DNA from: Hymenobacter mellowenesis
GTDB taxonomy: Bacteria; Bacteroidota; Bacteroidia; Cytophagales; Hymenobacteraceae
Direction: 5' to 3'
Length of the DNA stretch: 64,000 bases
Assembly: GCF_030581005.1 (NCBI RefSeq)
Contig: NZ_JAUQSX010000011.1
Span: 62,001 to 126,000 of the forward strand
The number at the start of each line of letters is the position of its first letter. Position 1 is the first letter of the stretch. The position numbers were made by a program, and so were the translations under genes. Positions 33,763 through 43,187 of this stretch are shown piece by piece. Under the pieces are notes generated by a model that did not search any database, was not told the origin of the DNA, and saw only the letters and a program-made list of their open reading frames with translations.

Positions 33763-35505
33763 TTATTCCAGGACCAGCATGGTCCAGTAGTGAAGCGCGG
33801 GCACAGTGAGCGTCACTTGCCCATTTTTTTGCGTGAAGGGAAGTTCCTGGGGAGCACCCTGCGCCACATCGGGCGAGGCCACCCAGGCTTTGGTGATTTT
33901 GGTTGGGGCGGCCAGCTGCACCGCCACGTTGCGGCGCACGGTGGGCACGGGCTGCCGGGACTGGTTGTCGCGCCATTCCAGCGTTTTGGCGTCGGCGAAG
34001 TTGAGCAGGTGCACGATGCGGCGGCTTTCTGCCGTGGTGCCCAGGGCCGCCACGCGCCCCAGCTGCGGCGGCCAGGTAGCCAGCGCGGCATCACCGCCAA
34101 TGGTGACCGGGGTAAACGTGCGGTCGGGCCCGCGCAGTAGGTTCTCGTAGGCCACCGCAAAGTCGTAGTAAGCCTGCACCTGCCGTTGCAGCTCGGGGGT
34201 GAGCTGCAACTTGCCGTTGGGGAAATATTCGGTGTCAAGCATGTGCTCGCCCAACTCGATGTGCGCCCCGCCGAAGGCAAAAATCACGGCGTCGGCCATC
34301 AGCACGCTGGCCGGGTTGAACTGACCGGGCTGCTTGGATTTGTCGCGGTTGATATAGGCCGCCAAGACTGTGCGCTTGCCCGGCGCCAGCGACTCGTTGT
34401 ACCGAATGGCCTGCCCCAGGCTGCTGTACTGCTCGTTATCTGTCCACAGCTCGGCGTAGAGAAAGTCCACCGGGGCCTTCGCAATTTGCTCCTGGCCCCA
34501 TTGGTTTACGGCGTTCATCACCAGCGGGCGCGTGGGCTGGGATTTCTTGGCTTCCGTGACAAAGGTGCCAAAGGCTTTACTGGGGTCAGTGCGCTGGCCA
34601 GCGTAGGTGTAGAGCTTGCCGGGGTCGCCCACCTGGTCGATGTGCCAGCCGTCGAAATCCAGGCCTTTGGCGGCGTACACGTCGTTCACTCCCTGGGACA
34701 GGTAGTTGCGCCACTCAGGGTTACCGGGGTCTTCCATGTCGAGGCCGGGCGCTTCCCAGCTCGCTGGAAAGCCGTCGAAGGCGTAGCGCTTCTGGTGCAG
34801 GCTGTCGCGGTAGAGGCCCCATTCGGGCTTCACGCCGGGGGTATTGGGGTAGGCCCCGTAAAGCAGGTTGTAAAACATGGCCTTCATGCCGTGCTGATGG
34901 GCGCGGCTGATGTAGCCCTGCACGGTGGCGAAGTAGCTGGGCCGGTTGGCCAAATCGCGCCATTCGGCGGCGGGCTGGGCGGGTGTGCCGGCCAGCGAGC
35001 GGTGGTGCGTGTCGCCCCAGTCGTAGAACTGCAGGCCGTTGAGGTGGTAGCGGTTGAGCTGCTGCATCACCCCGTCCATCTCCGCGCCCGAGAGCTTGCC
35101 GAACTTCGACAGGAAGCCGTAGCGCGGAAACTGCTTCCAGTCCGAGGACACGTCCACGGCCGTGGTGGCTTCGTCCAGCAGCTGCTGGCCGGCCCGCACC
35201 TCCACCCTCACCAGGTAGCCCTGGTAGTCGGCTTTGGGCGGTTGCCAGGTCCAGCGGGCCGCCGTGCCGGTCACGGCCACGGTCTGCTGGCTGAGCTTTT
35301 TCGCCAGGTGGTAGTAGCTCACCACCAGTTGCGTACCGGGCCGGGCTTGCCGCAGGGTAGTAGTAAAATGTACCGGCGCCCCGGGCCCGTAGGCCGCCCG
35401 GTCAGTATCCAGCCGGCCGAGCACGTCGCCGGGGGCAGCCCAGGCCGGTGCCGCCAGTAGCAGGCCGCCCAGCAACCCACAAATGAAACGCAGCGCAGTT
35501 GTCAT
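33763..35505 (-). CDS. GH66 dextranase-like enzyme without T9SS tail (copy 2)
   Basis: The ATG at 35505 gives 580 residues with a type I signal peptide ending near APAWAAPG. It shares the whole GH66 layout with copy 1: N-terminal beta domain, YGFLSKFG, NRYHLNGLQFYDWG, LDFDGWHIDQVGD (nucleophile Asp), FLYAELWTDNE (acid/base Glu) and GGAHIELGEHML. It stops after the C-terminal beta domain (LHYWTMLVLE) and lacks a T9SS sorting domain or lipobox, so it should stay in the periplasm. It is followed 42 bases on by the SusE-like gene. The pair suggests a split between outside and periplasmic cleavage of the same glucan. Confidence 0.87.
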   Translation of the reverse strand: MTTALRFICGLLGGLLLAAPAWAAPGDVLGRLDTDRAAYGPGAPVHFTTTLRQARPGTQLVVSYYHLAKKLSQQTVAVTGTAARWTWQPPKADYQGYLVRVEVRAGQQLLDEATTAVDVSSDWKQFPRYGFLSKFGKLSGAEMDGVMQQLNRYHLNGLQFYDWGDTHHRSLAGTPAQPAAEWRDLANRPSYFATVQGYISRAHQHGMKAMFYNLLYGAYPNTPGVKPEWGLYRDSLHQKRYAFDGFPASWEAPGLDMEDPGNPEWRNYLSQGVNDVYAAKGLDFDGWHIDQVGDPGKLYTYAGQRTDPSKAFGTFVTEAKKSQPTRPLVMNAVNQWGQEQIAKAPVDFLYAELWTDNEQYSSLGQAIRYNESLAPGKRTVLAAYINRDKSKQPGQFNPASVLMADAVIFAFGGAHIELGEHMLDTEYFPNGKLQLTPELQRQVQAYYDFAVAYENLLRGPDRTFTPVTIGGDAALATWPPQLGRVAALGTTAESRRIVHLLNFADAKTLEWRDNQSRQPVPTVRRNVAVQLAAPTKITKAWVASPDVAQGAPQELPFTQKNGQVTLTVPALHYWTMLVLE

Positions 35506-35599
35506 GAGTAAAGTGGCTAAGCCAGCCGGCGCATTCCTGTTTTCCAATATTCCCACCACTAGAAAACTGTCGGAATGGCCGGACTGACCGCCTTTATCG

Positions 35600-37111
35600 T
35601 TAATAGCCAGGGTTCTGGTCGATGACCGAGTTGTTGTCGCGCTCGTTTTGGGGCACGGGCAGCAGCAGGTATTTCTCGCTGATGTTGCCGCGGCCCACGC
35701 CGTACTGGTCGTTGGGCGAGCCCAGGGCGCGCAGGAAAGACAAGGCCCGGATGGTGCCGCTGTTGTCTTTGGTCCGAATCAGGTCAAACCACCGCTCGCC
35801 GTTCTCAAACGCCAGCTCGATGCGGCGCTCCTTCATGATGGCGTCGCGCATGGTCGTCTGGCTGGAGGTATTGACCGGCAGCAGGCCGGCGCGGGCGCGC
35901 ACCAGGTTGAGCGGGCCGCGGGCATCGGTGGTCCGACCTTGCTCGTTGAGGGCTTCGGCCTGCATGAGTAACACATCAGCGTAGCGCAGCACCACGGTAT
36001 TGAGTGGGTCGTTGGCGAAACCGGTTTGCAGGCCAGCGCTCAGCGGCACGATGAATTTGCGGGTATTGAAGCCCGTAATTGAGCTGTTCGACGAATAGGT
36101 ATAGCCGCCCAGCTGGTCGCCGTTGGAGAAGACGGTGAGGGCCTTACGGCGGTCGCCAGCCTCAAACTGACCCACAAACTCGGCCGTGGGCTGGTTCCAG
36201 CCAAAGCCGCCGCCCGAGGTGATGTTGGAGCTGCGCGGGGCCATGAACTCGCTGCGCAGGTTGCACACCGCATCGCCGCCAAAGCCGTTGTTGTTGGGGT
36301 CGTAGGCGTACTGTATCTCAAACAGCGATTCCGAGCCGTTTTCGGCGTTGGGGTCGAAGTTGCCGCTGAAAGAGCCCAGCGAATATTTGCCCAAACCGGT
36401 TACTTCCTGCGCTTTGGTGGCGGCATCGGCCCACTTATTCTGGGTGAGGTACACTTTGGCCAGCAGGCCTTTGGCTGCGCCCTTGGTGGCGTGGCCCGCG
36501 ATGGCCGCCGTTTCCGGCAGCACCAGCTCGGCGCTCGTGAGGTCCTGCTCAATCTGGCGGTACACGTCGGCGACGGGATTGCGGGCCACGTTCAGGCTTT
36601 CGCGGGTAGTCTGTGGCGTGAGAATGAGGGGCACTTTGCCGAACAGACGCACCAAGTTAAAGTAGCTCAGCGCCCGGATAAAGTGGGCCTCGCCGAGAAT
36701 GATGTCGCGCTTGGTGGCGTCCATGTTAATGGCGGGTACGCGGTTCAACACCACGTTCACGGCCAGAATGGTTTGGTAGTGCGTGCTCCAGATGTCGGCC
36801 ACGCCGGGGTTGGCCGTGGTGGTCGAGAAGTTGGCCAGCTGCTGGGTTTCGAGGCCGTCGCTGGCGCCGCCCGCACCCACGATGCTGTTGCCGGCCATGA
36901 TGTCGAGCGTCCACATCCGCAGGCGGTAGCAGCCCGACTTCTGCAGGCCGTGGTAGGCCCCGTTTAGGGCGCGCTGGGCATCGGCTTCGTCCTTGTAAAA
37001 ATTCTCTGCCGCCAAATCATTGCTTGGCTGCTTCTCCAAAAACTCCTTATTGCAGCCCGTGCCGAGCGTCAGCAGCAGGCCCAACCCGAAAAGGGAAACT
37101 ATCTTTTTCAT
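35600..37111 (-). CDS. susD: SusD-like outer-membrane glycan-binding lipoprotein
   Basis: The ATG at 37111 (MKKIVSLFGLGLLLTLGTGCNKEFLEKQPS) gives 503 residues and a clear lipoprotein signal with Cys at GTGC. The SusD fold is shown by the N-terminal FLEKQPSNDLAAENFYKDEADAQRALNGAY, the TPR-like helices (HFIRALSYFNLVRLFGKVPL) and the C-terminal RADVLLMQAEALNEQGR-like, ERRIELAFENGERWFDLIRT and YLLPVPQNERDNNSVIDQNPGY. SusD caps SusC and binds glycan on the cell surface. It follows susC by 35 bases. Confidence 0.92.
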   Translation of the reverse strand: MKKIVSLFGLGLLLTLGTGCNKEFLEKQPSNDLAAENFYKDEADAQRALNGAYHGLQKSGCYRLRMWTLDIMAGNSIVGAGGASDGLETQQLANFSTTTANPGVADIWSTHYQTILAVNVVLNRVPAINMDATKRDIILGEAHFIRALSYFNLVRLFGKVPLILTPQTTRESLNVARNPVADVYRQIEQDLTSAELVLPETAAIAGHATKGAAKGLLAKVYLTQNKWADAATKAQEVTGLGKYSLGSFSGNFDPNAENGSESLFEIQYAYDPNNNGFGGDAVCNLRSEFMAPRSSNITSGGGFGWNQPTAEFVGQFEAGDRRKALTVFSNGDQLGGYTYSSNSSITGFNTRKFIVPLSAGLQTGFANDPLNTVVLRYADVLLMQAEALNEQGRTTDARGPLNLVRARAGLLPVNTSSQTTMRDAIMKERRIELAFENGERWFDLIRTKDNSGTIRALSFLRALGSPNDQYGVGRGNISEKYLLLPVPQNERDNNSVIDQNPGY

Positions 37112-37146
37112 GTGAATACGAGAATGCAGGGTGGGAATTGGCAGCA

Positions 37147-40100
37147 TTAGAAGCCCACGTTCAGGCCCAGAGTGAGGACGCGCGACACCGGGTAAGCGCC
37201 GTTGTCGATGCCGGTGCTCAGGCTGCTTTGCCCAAACGAGCCGATTTCGGGGTCAAAGCCCTTGTATTTGGTGAACGTGACTAGGTTTTGGGCCGTGGCG
37301 TAGAGGCGTAGGCTCTGGGCGTGCACGTTAGTGGTGCCCAGCCATTTGGCCGGCAGCGTGTAGCCCAGCGACACGTTTTTGATGCGTAGGAATGAGCCGT
37401 CTTCGATGTAGCGGTCGGACACGCGGGCGTTGATGTTGGGGTCGCCAAATACGGCGCGGGGCGTTACGCCATCGCCCGGCTCAGCAGCGGATTTCCAGCG
37501 GTTGAGCGTCTCGGTGGTTTGGTTGGCCGCCCCCGACATGGCTTCCGTGAAAATGCGGTTGGCGTTGAAAATCTTGTTGCCGTACACCGCGTACAGGAAT
37601 ACGCTCAAATCGAAGCCCTTGTAGGCGAAGGTGTTGGTCAGGCCGGCCGTGAACTTCGGGATGGGGCTACCGATGTAGGCGCGGTCCTGGTCGTTGATGA
37701 CACCGTCATTGTTCAGGTCTTTGTAGCGGATGTCGCCGGCGGCCGTACCCGGCTGCTGCGTGGCGTGGGTCCGTACCTCGTCGCCGGTCTGGAAAATGCC
37801 ATCGGTCACGTAGCCGAAGAAGGCCCCAATGGGCTGGCCCACCGCCGTGCGCGTCACCGACTGTGTGAGGATGCCGCCGGAAATAATCGGCCGGTCATTA
37901 ATCAATTCCAGCACCTTGTTACGGGTGAAGCTGATGTTGAAGTTGGTGTTCCAGGTGAACGCGCCCGTGAAGTTGCGGGTGTTCAGGGCCAGCTCCAGGC
38001 CCTGGTTGCGCACCTGGCCGGCGTTCACCGTGGCCGCGCCCAGGTAGCCGCTTGAGGGCGTCACGGGAGGGCTCAGCAGCATTTTGGTGGTGAGGCGGTC
38101 GTAGATGTCGGCCGTGAAGACGAGGCGGTTATCCAGCAGGCCCAGGTCGAGACCGAAGTCCAGCTGCTTGTTGGGCTCCCACTGCACGGCCGGGTTGGGC
38201 AGTGAGGTCGGCACTACGCCCGGCACGATGCTGTTGCCCTGCACGTAGCGCTGGGTGCCGCTGAGCAACGTCGCGTACTCATACAGCCCGATGTTCTGGT
38301 TGCCGGTGATGCCGTAGCTGGCGCGCAGCTTCAGGTCGCTCACCTGGCTCACATCCTTCAGGAAGGATTCCTGATTCACGCGCCAGGCGACCGAGCCCGA
38401 CGGGAATACGCCGTACTTGTTTTCCGGGCCGAAGCGCGAGGAGCCATCGGTCCGCACCGTGCCCGTAAACAGGTACTTGTCGGCAAAGCTGTAGTTCACG
38501 CGCCCGATGTAGGATACCAGCGACCAGCCAAACTCGCCCGACGTGGCCGAGTACGTGCCGCTGCCCGAACTGAGCGCCTGTAGCGTGTTGTAGGGATAGG
38601 CGTTGTCGCTGCCGCCCAGGTAGCGGTTCTGCGAGTTCTGGGCCGACTGGCCCACCAATACCGTCAGGGCGTGGTTCTCGCCAAACGTGCGGTTGTACGT
38701 CAGGGTATTTTCCGTCAGCCACACAAGCTCCCGGGCCTGGCCCTGGCCGAGCGAGGCCGTAGGATGCACGATGCTGCCCCAGGTGTAGGAAGGCTCGAAG
38801 AAGGAGTTTTCGCGGAACGAGGCATCCAAACCCAGATTGGTGCGGAAGCGCAGTCCTTTTATAATTTCTACTTCCGCATAAGTGCTGCTCAGCAACCGAT
38901 TGCGGTAGAGGTGATTATCAAGCGTCATGGCTCGGCCCACGGGATTCGACCGGTCGCCCACGAACTGGATGCGTCCCACCGGCCCGGCAAACGTGCCGGT
39001 GCGGTACACCGGTAGCGTCGGCAGTTGGGTCTGGGCCAGAAAGACGAGGCCGCTCTGCGTGTCCTCGTCCGTCGTCACGATGCGCGACTCCGTGCGGCTC
39101 AGGCCCGTGCTGGTGCCAATTTTGATGCGGCTGTTGAGCTGGTGGTCCAGGTTCAGGCGCAGCGAGTAGCGCTTAAAGTTGGAGCCGATGATGGTGCCGT
39201 CCTGTTGGAAAAAGCCGCCGGAGAGCGAAAACTGCGTTTTCTCGCTCCCGCCGTTCACGTTCAGGTTGTAGTTCTGAATGGGCGCGGTGCGGAAAATCTC
39301 CTTGAGCCAGTCGGTGCCCTGGCCCAAAGCGGCGGGGTTGCTGTAGTCGGGCGTCGTCGCCGCCGAGCCGGCCGAGGCCACGCTGTTCACCTGCTGCCCG
39401 CCGTTGGCCAGCAGCTCGTTGCTGAGCTGCGCGAACTGCGAGGCGTTCAGCAGATTTACTTTGTGCGCCACCTGCTGCACCCCATAATAAGTATCAAACC
39501 CAATGTTTGAGCGGCCCGATTTCCCGCGCTTGGTGGTGATGATGACCACGCCATTGGCCCCGCGCGAGCCGTAAATGGCCGTCGCCGAGGCATCCTTCAG
39601 AATGTCAATCGAGGCAATGTCGCTGGGGTTAATCAGGTTCAGGTAGTTGCCGTTCTGCCCGTCGCCGTCGCTGTAGAAGGGCACGCCATCTACCACGTAC
39701 AATGGCTCGGCATTGCCCACGGTACCCACGCCGCGCACCCGGATGGACACGCCACCGCCCGGCGCGCCGCTGTTCTGCGATACCTGCACGCCGGCCGCCC
39801 GGCCCTGCATGGCCTGGTCGAGGCCCGTGACGGGTTGGGTTTTGATTTCCTGCTCCGTAACCGAGGCAATGGCCCCCGTCACGTCTTCGCGGCGCTGGGT
39901 GCCGTAGCCCACTACGACTACTTCATTCAGGGCTTGCGTATCCCCGCGCAGTACTACTGCGAGCGGGGCAGCCGTGGCCGCCACTTCCTGGGTCGTGAAG
40001 CCCACGAAGCTGAACACCAGCGTGCTGCCTTCCGGGGCCGTCAGCGTAAAGTTTCCGTTGATGTCCGTGCTGGTGCCCGTGGTAGAACCTTTCACCACCA

Positions 40101-40575
40101 CCGTCACGCCGGGCAAGCCTTCGCCGTTGGCCTGGGTTACCCGGCCGGAAACGGGGATGGGCGCAGCTGCCGTAACAACCGGACCACTCACCGCCTGCGG
40201 CTGCGCGGGCGCAGCGGGCACGGGGGATATGACGTAGGTGTTGTCGGCTACCTTCTCATAGCGTAGCTGGCTCTGCGTTAGTACGTACTGCAGCTCTTCC
40301 TGCCAGGTGCTGAACGTGGGGCGCGCCGCGGGCAGCGACTTGCCTTCTACCAGTTGGTCGCTGTAGAAGAACTGGATGCCGTGCGTGGCTTTCAGCTCTT
40401 CCAGTACACTTTTCAGCGATTGCGAAGCGGGCTGAGCGGGGGCACTTTGGGGCGACTGGGAGGCGCCAGCGGCTTGCTGAGGCGCAAGGGAAGCGTATGC
40501 CGCCTGCGCGGTCACCGGGCCGGAATAAGTGCCCAGCAGCAGCAACAAACCCATTGCTTTTGTAGAGTTTGACAT
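37147..40575 (-). CDS. susC: SusC-like TonB-dependent outer-membrane transporter with STN domain
   Basis: This gene encodes 1142 residues. After the signal peptide an STN domain (about 50-115, SLKSVLEELKATHGIQFFYSD) shows it can signal to an anti-sigma factor. A carboxypeptidase-regulatory-like domain follows (ISGRVT-like VSGRVTQANGEGLPGVTVVVKG, about 140-215), then the SusC-type LNEVVVVGYGTQRREDVTGAI TonB/plug start, a plug with YVVDGVPF, and a 22-strand barrel ending in LGLNVGF. It imports oligosaccharides across the outer membrane with SusD. With the FecR and ECF sigma genes just upstream it forms a transenvelope induction circuit. Confidence 0.93.
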   Translation of the reverse strand: MSNSTKAMGLLLLLGTYSGPVTAQAAYASLAPQQAAGASQSPQSAPAQPASQSLKSVLEELKATHGIQFFYSDQLVEGKSLPAARPTFSTWQEELQYVLTQSQLRYEKVADNTYVISPVPAAPAQPQAVSGPVVTAAAPIPVSGRVTQANGEGLPGVTVVVKGSTTGTSTDINGNFTLTAPEGSTLVFSFVGFTTQEVAATAAPLAVVLRGDTQALNEVVVVGYGTQRREDVTGAIASVTEQEIKTQPVTGLDQAMQGRAAGVQVSQNSGAPGGGVSIRVRGVGTVGNAEPLYVVDGVPFYSDGDGQNGNYLNLINPSDIASIDILKDASATAIYGSRGANGVVIITTKRGKSGRSNIGFDTYYGVQQVAHKVNLLNASQFAQLSNELLANGGQQVNSVASAGSAATTPDYSNPAALGQGTDWLKEIFRTAPIQNYNLNVNGGSEKTQFSLSGGFFQQDGTIIGSNFKRYSLRLNLDHQLNSRIKIGTSTGLSRTESRIVTTDEDTQSGLVFLAQTQLPTLPVYRTGTFAGPVGRIQFVGDRSNPVGRAMTLDNHLYRNRLLSSTYAEVEIIKGLRFRTNLGLDASFRENSFFEPSYTWGSIVHPTASLGQGQARELVWLTENTLTYNRTFGENHALTVLVGQSAQNSQNRYLGGSDNAYPYNTLQALSSGSGTYSATSGEFGWSLVSYIGRVNYSFADKYLFTGTVRTDGSSRFGPENKYGVFPSGSVAWRVNQESFLKDVSQVSDLKLRASYGITGNQNIGLYEYATLLSGTQRYVQGNSIVPGVVPTSLPNPAVQWEPNKQLDFGLDLGLLDNRLVFTADIYDRLTTKMLLSPPVTPSSGYLGAATVNAGQVRNQGLELALNTRNFTGAFTWNTNFNISFTRNKVLELINDRPIISGGILTQSVTRTAVGQPIGAFFGYVTDGIFQTGDEVRTHATQQPGTAAGDIRYKDLNNDGVINDQDRAYIGSPIPKFTAGLTNTFAYKGFDLSVFLYAVYGNKIFNANRIFTEAMSGAANQTTETLNRWKSAAEPGDGVTPRAVFGDPNINARVSDRYIEDGSFLRIKNVSLGYTLPAKWLGTTNVHAQSLRLYATAQNLVTFTKYKGFDPEIGSFGQSSLSTGIDNGAYPVSRVLTLGLNVGF

Positions 40576-40612
40576 GTGGGAATTGTGGTGGGAGTTGAAA
40601 AACAGGTGACGT

Positions 40613-40630
40613 GGAGCCGGGCCCAGCTCC
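40613..40630 (-). other. Hairpin between fecR and susC
   Basis: The near-palindrome GGAGCCGGGCCCAGCTCC (5-bp arms around GGGCCC) lies after the fecR stop and 38 bases before the susC start. It may act as a partial terminator or mRNA-stability element separating regulator and transporter expression. Confidence 0.4.
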
Positions 40631-40640
40631 GGTTGAAAAG

Positions 40641-41702
40641 CTAGTTGAGGGGCAGCAGGTGCACCTGGTTGCCGTGGCGTTCGGTTCGGATGCCCATCGA
40701 TTTAGACAGGGCCTTTAGCAGCACATCGGCGCTTTTATTTGGCAGGGTGCCCGTCACCGTCTGGCGCAGCAGGGCGGGGTCGGCCACCACTACTTCCAGC
40801 CCGTAGGTGTCGCGGAACAGGCGAATGATTTCCGGCATGGGCGTATGGTCAAACACCAGGGTGCCGCTGGCCCAGGCCGAAAAGGCTTCCGGCGCGACGG
40901 CGTGTTTTGCCAGCGTATGCCGGACTGGGGTAAACTCCACCAACTCCCCGGGAGCCATCAGCAACGCATCGTGGCTGAGCAGGGACGTATGTTCTACCAG
41001 AACCTTGCCTGAGTTCAGGGTAACCTTGTTGAACCCGTCGGGCCGGTTGATGACGTTGAACGTGGTGCCCAGCACCGACACATTCAGCTCGCCGGCGTGT
41101 ACCACGAATTTGGCGTTGCCCGTGGCCTGGGCCACCGGCAGGTTCGGCACGCGGGTCAGGTGGCTTACCCGGAAGAAGGCCTCGCCTTCCAGCCACACTT
41201 CGCGGGGGCTTTGCGCATCCCAGTTGGCGGCCGTGGTCAGGCGTGAGTTGCCATTGAGCACCACTACCGAGCCATCGGGCAGCTGCACCGCGCGCTGCTC
41301 GCCGCCCAGCGTGGCGTATTGTACCCGCTGCAAGCCGGCCGCTGGCCACAGCCAGAATCCGGCTCCCAGTACGAGCAGAAAGAGCAGCGCGCCCGCAACC
41401 AAACGTTTGCGGCGTAGGCCCTGCGTCCGCAGCATGGGGGCTGGCTGCGGCTGGCGGATGGCGCGGCGCAGCCGCTGCAAGTCCTGTGCCTTGCGCTGCG
41501 CCGAGGTCACGGGTTGCCGGGCCTGGCCCAGCATCAGTACCAGTTGTTGAGCCTGCTCGGCTGCCGGCTGCTGAGCGGGGTGCTCGGCCAGCCAGCGCTG
41601 CCAGAATTGCACCGCCGCTGCATCGGAGCCGGCTACGAATGCCTGAAAGGATTCGTCGAGAACAAAATCCTCAGTTTGAAAAGTAGTATAGTCAGGAGCC
41701 AT
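40641..41702 (-). CDS. FecR-type anti-sigma factor
   Basis: This gene encodes 353 residues. The cytoplasmic N-terminus (about 1-95) is helical; one transmembrane helix (about 98-118, VAGALLFLLVLGAGFWLWPA) leads to the periplasmic FecR domain (VQYATLGGEQRAVQLPDGSVVVLNGNSRLTT, EVWLEGEAFFRVSH, FVVHAGELNVSVLGTTFNV). The C-terminal DUF4974-like part (about 265-353, FDHTPMPEIIRLFRDTYGLEVV...GTLPNKSADVLLKALSKSMGI) is an STN-like module that contacts the SusC signalling domain. It holds the ECF sigma factor inactive until SusC is loaded with glycan. Confidence 0.9.
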   Translation of the reverse strand: MAPDYTTFQTEDFVLDESFQAFVAGSDAAAVQFWQRWLAEHPAQQPAAEQAQQLVLMLGQARQPVTSAQRKAQDLQRLRRAIRQPQPAPMLRTQGLRRKRLVAGALLFLLVLGAGFWLWPAAGLQRVQYATLGGEQRAVQLPDGSVVVLNGNSRLTTAANWDAQSPREVWLEGEAFFRVSHLTRVPNLPVAQATGNAKFVVHAGELNVSVLGTTFNVINRPDGFNKVTLNSGKVLVEHTSLLSHDALLMAPGELVEFTPVRHTLAKHAVAPEAFSAWASGTLVFDHTPMPEIIRLFRDTYGLEVVVADPALLRQTVTGTLPNKSADVLLKALSKSMGIRTERHGNQVHLLPLN

Positions 41703-41895
41703 GGCGGCAGAAGAGTCAAATGGGAGTACTTACTCACCTATCACGACGACCCCCGCTATTTGTACCCACGTACTGAAAAATATTTTCAAACTTTTTTTCG
41801 TCCGCACCGTAAGGGCGCGTCTGTGTAGTCAGGAGACGGCCCTTTCTGAGCCATTCGCCGCCGATAAGAGAGACTATAGACTTGGCTGTGTGAAC

Positions 41896-42480
41896 CTACC
41901 AGTAGCGGACCTGCGCTTGAAACAGCAGGTATGCCAGCATCATCAGCAGCAGCTCTTTCAACGCTTTGATAGCCCGGTAAATAAGGTTGCGCACCGATTG
42001 CGCCGTCAGGCTCATTACCTCGGAAATCTTCTCGTAGGAAAAGCCGTCGAAGTATTTCAGGTAGAGTACTTCCCGCTGCCGCTGCGGCAGCTGATTCAGC
42101 ACGGCCAGTAGCTGTGCGTGCTGCTCGCTGCTGAGCTGTTCAGCCGTCAAAAAATCATCGGGAACATACACGACCTCAAACTCCTCCTCGTGGTACGACT
42201 GCTGTCGGGCGCTGCGGCGGCTGGCCATCTTAAGGTTGTCGCTGATGCGGTTGCGCAGGACCTTGAACAGGTAAGGTTTGATGGTTTCGACTGCTTCCAG
42301 GACCGCCCGCCGCTCCCACAGCTTCTGAAATAGCTCCTGAATGCTGTCGCGCACCAGCTCTTCGTCGCCCACCAGCTTCATCCCATAGTTGTAGAGCGCC
42401 TCGTAGTGCTCCACGAAAATGGTGGTAAACGCCTGCTCGTCGCCTTGACGAAACGCGTCCCAAAGTGGCTGGGCTGGCAA
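41896..42480 (-). CDS. ECF sigma factor (sigma-70 family, PUL regulator)
   Basis: This gene encodes 194 residues. Region 2 is seen in AFTTIFVEHYEALYNYGMKLVGDEELVRDSIQELFQKLWERR and IKPYLFKVLRNRISDNLK. Region 4 follows near residue 128 (VLNQLPQRQREVLYLKYFDGFSYEKISEVMSLTAQSVRNLIYRAIKALKE), a helix-turn-helix typical of Bacteroidota RpoE-like factors. The C-terminal hydrophobic tail LLLMMLAYLLFQA is unusual and may anchor or destabilise the protein. It lies 193 bases upstream of fecR on the same strand. A TACTTTTG -7-like box sits at 42546-42553 on the minus strand. Confidence 0.9.
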   Translation of the reverse strand: MPAQPLWDAFRQGDEQAFTTIFVEHYEALYNYGMKLVGDEELVRDSIQELFQKLWERRAVLEAVETIKPYLFKVLRNRISDNLKMASRRSARQQSYHEEEFEVVYVPDDFLTAEQLSSEQHAQLLAVLNQLPQRQREVLYLKYFDGFSYEKISEVMSLTAQSVRNLIYRAIKALKELLLMMLAYLLFQAQVRYW

Positions 42481-43187
42481 GGAATGAGGAAATTAGATGG
42501 AATGCAGGAAATAGCTGCGTTTACGCAAGTGACGACGAAACGGGGCAAAAGTACTCGTCTTCATGATAGTAGATTTTTCAGAATTTAGTGTAAAATCTAT
42601 TCGATTAATTCAGCATAGCACTTGTAGATATCAGGCAAGTTATTTTCTGGTAATAAGTAATAATTGGTATTCAATTTCATCAATTGAGCTCCGCCAGACT
42701 CTATTGCTTTTCGTCACGGGCGAGCCCTCTGGGCCAGGCTATGCAGAGGTCCGCTACACTACTGTGCTGCGCACCTCTCCCGCTGGTCGCACCCTTCCTA
42801 TCCTGCTCGCAAAAGCCTGCCGCGCCGGCCCGGCCCAGGCAGCGGCGCTTACTTGGGGAAGGGACCGGCTCTCTTCTGCTCCCGCTGGTCGCGCCGGAAT
42901 GCCGGTTCCTTCACCGGTGCGCTTTGCAGCCCTGGCCGGGCCTCCCCCTGCACAGCGGCTGCTGGCCGAACCGGCAAGGGCCGGTACCGCCAGCGGAGTG
43001 TTTGAGCTGGCGTACCGCCGGCAGTCTTTTTATAAGGAACAAGGGGGAAGAAGGGGTTGGCGCGGTCAAAACGGCAAGATTATTTTAATTAAATATTGTT
43101 GTCTTTTTAGCAACAAAAAAGCCTAAAATTGCGTTTAATAGGATAAGCAAGTGGTTGTTCACTATCACCTTATCCCCCGTAAGCGTC
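42481..43187. other. Intergenic region between the sugar locus and the conjugative element
   Basis: About 700 bases. Long open frames across it are Pro/Arg/Ala-rich and unconvincing. A GC-rich middle (42720-43020) contains two copies of CTCCCGCTGGTCGC about 100 bases apart and a hairpin with arms 42983-42994 and 43006-43016 (GGTACCGCCAGC / GCTGGCGTACC, one bulge). The flank 43070-43140 is AT-rich and should hold the promoter of the methyltransferase gene. The region could hold an element end or oriT, but nothing shows it. Confidence 0.5.

Noticed and set aside
42563..43126. A 187-codon plus-strand open frame before the methyltransferase gene
   Set aside because: It changes abruptly from AT-rich to GC-rich DNA and its sequence is low-complexity Pro/Ala/Arg. 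No start signal or family is visible.
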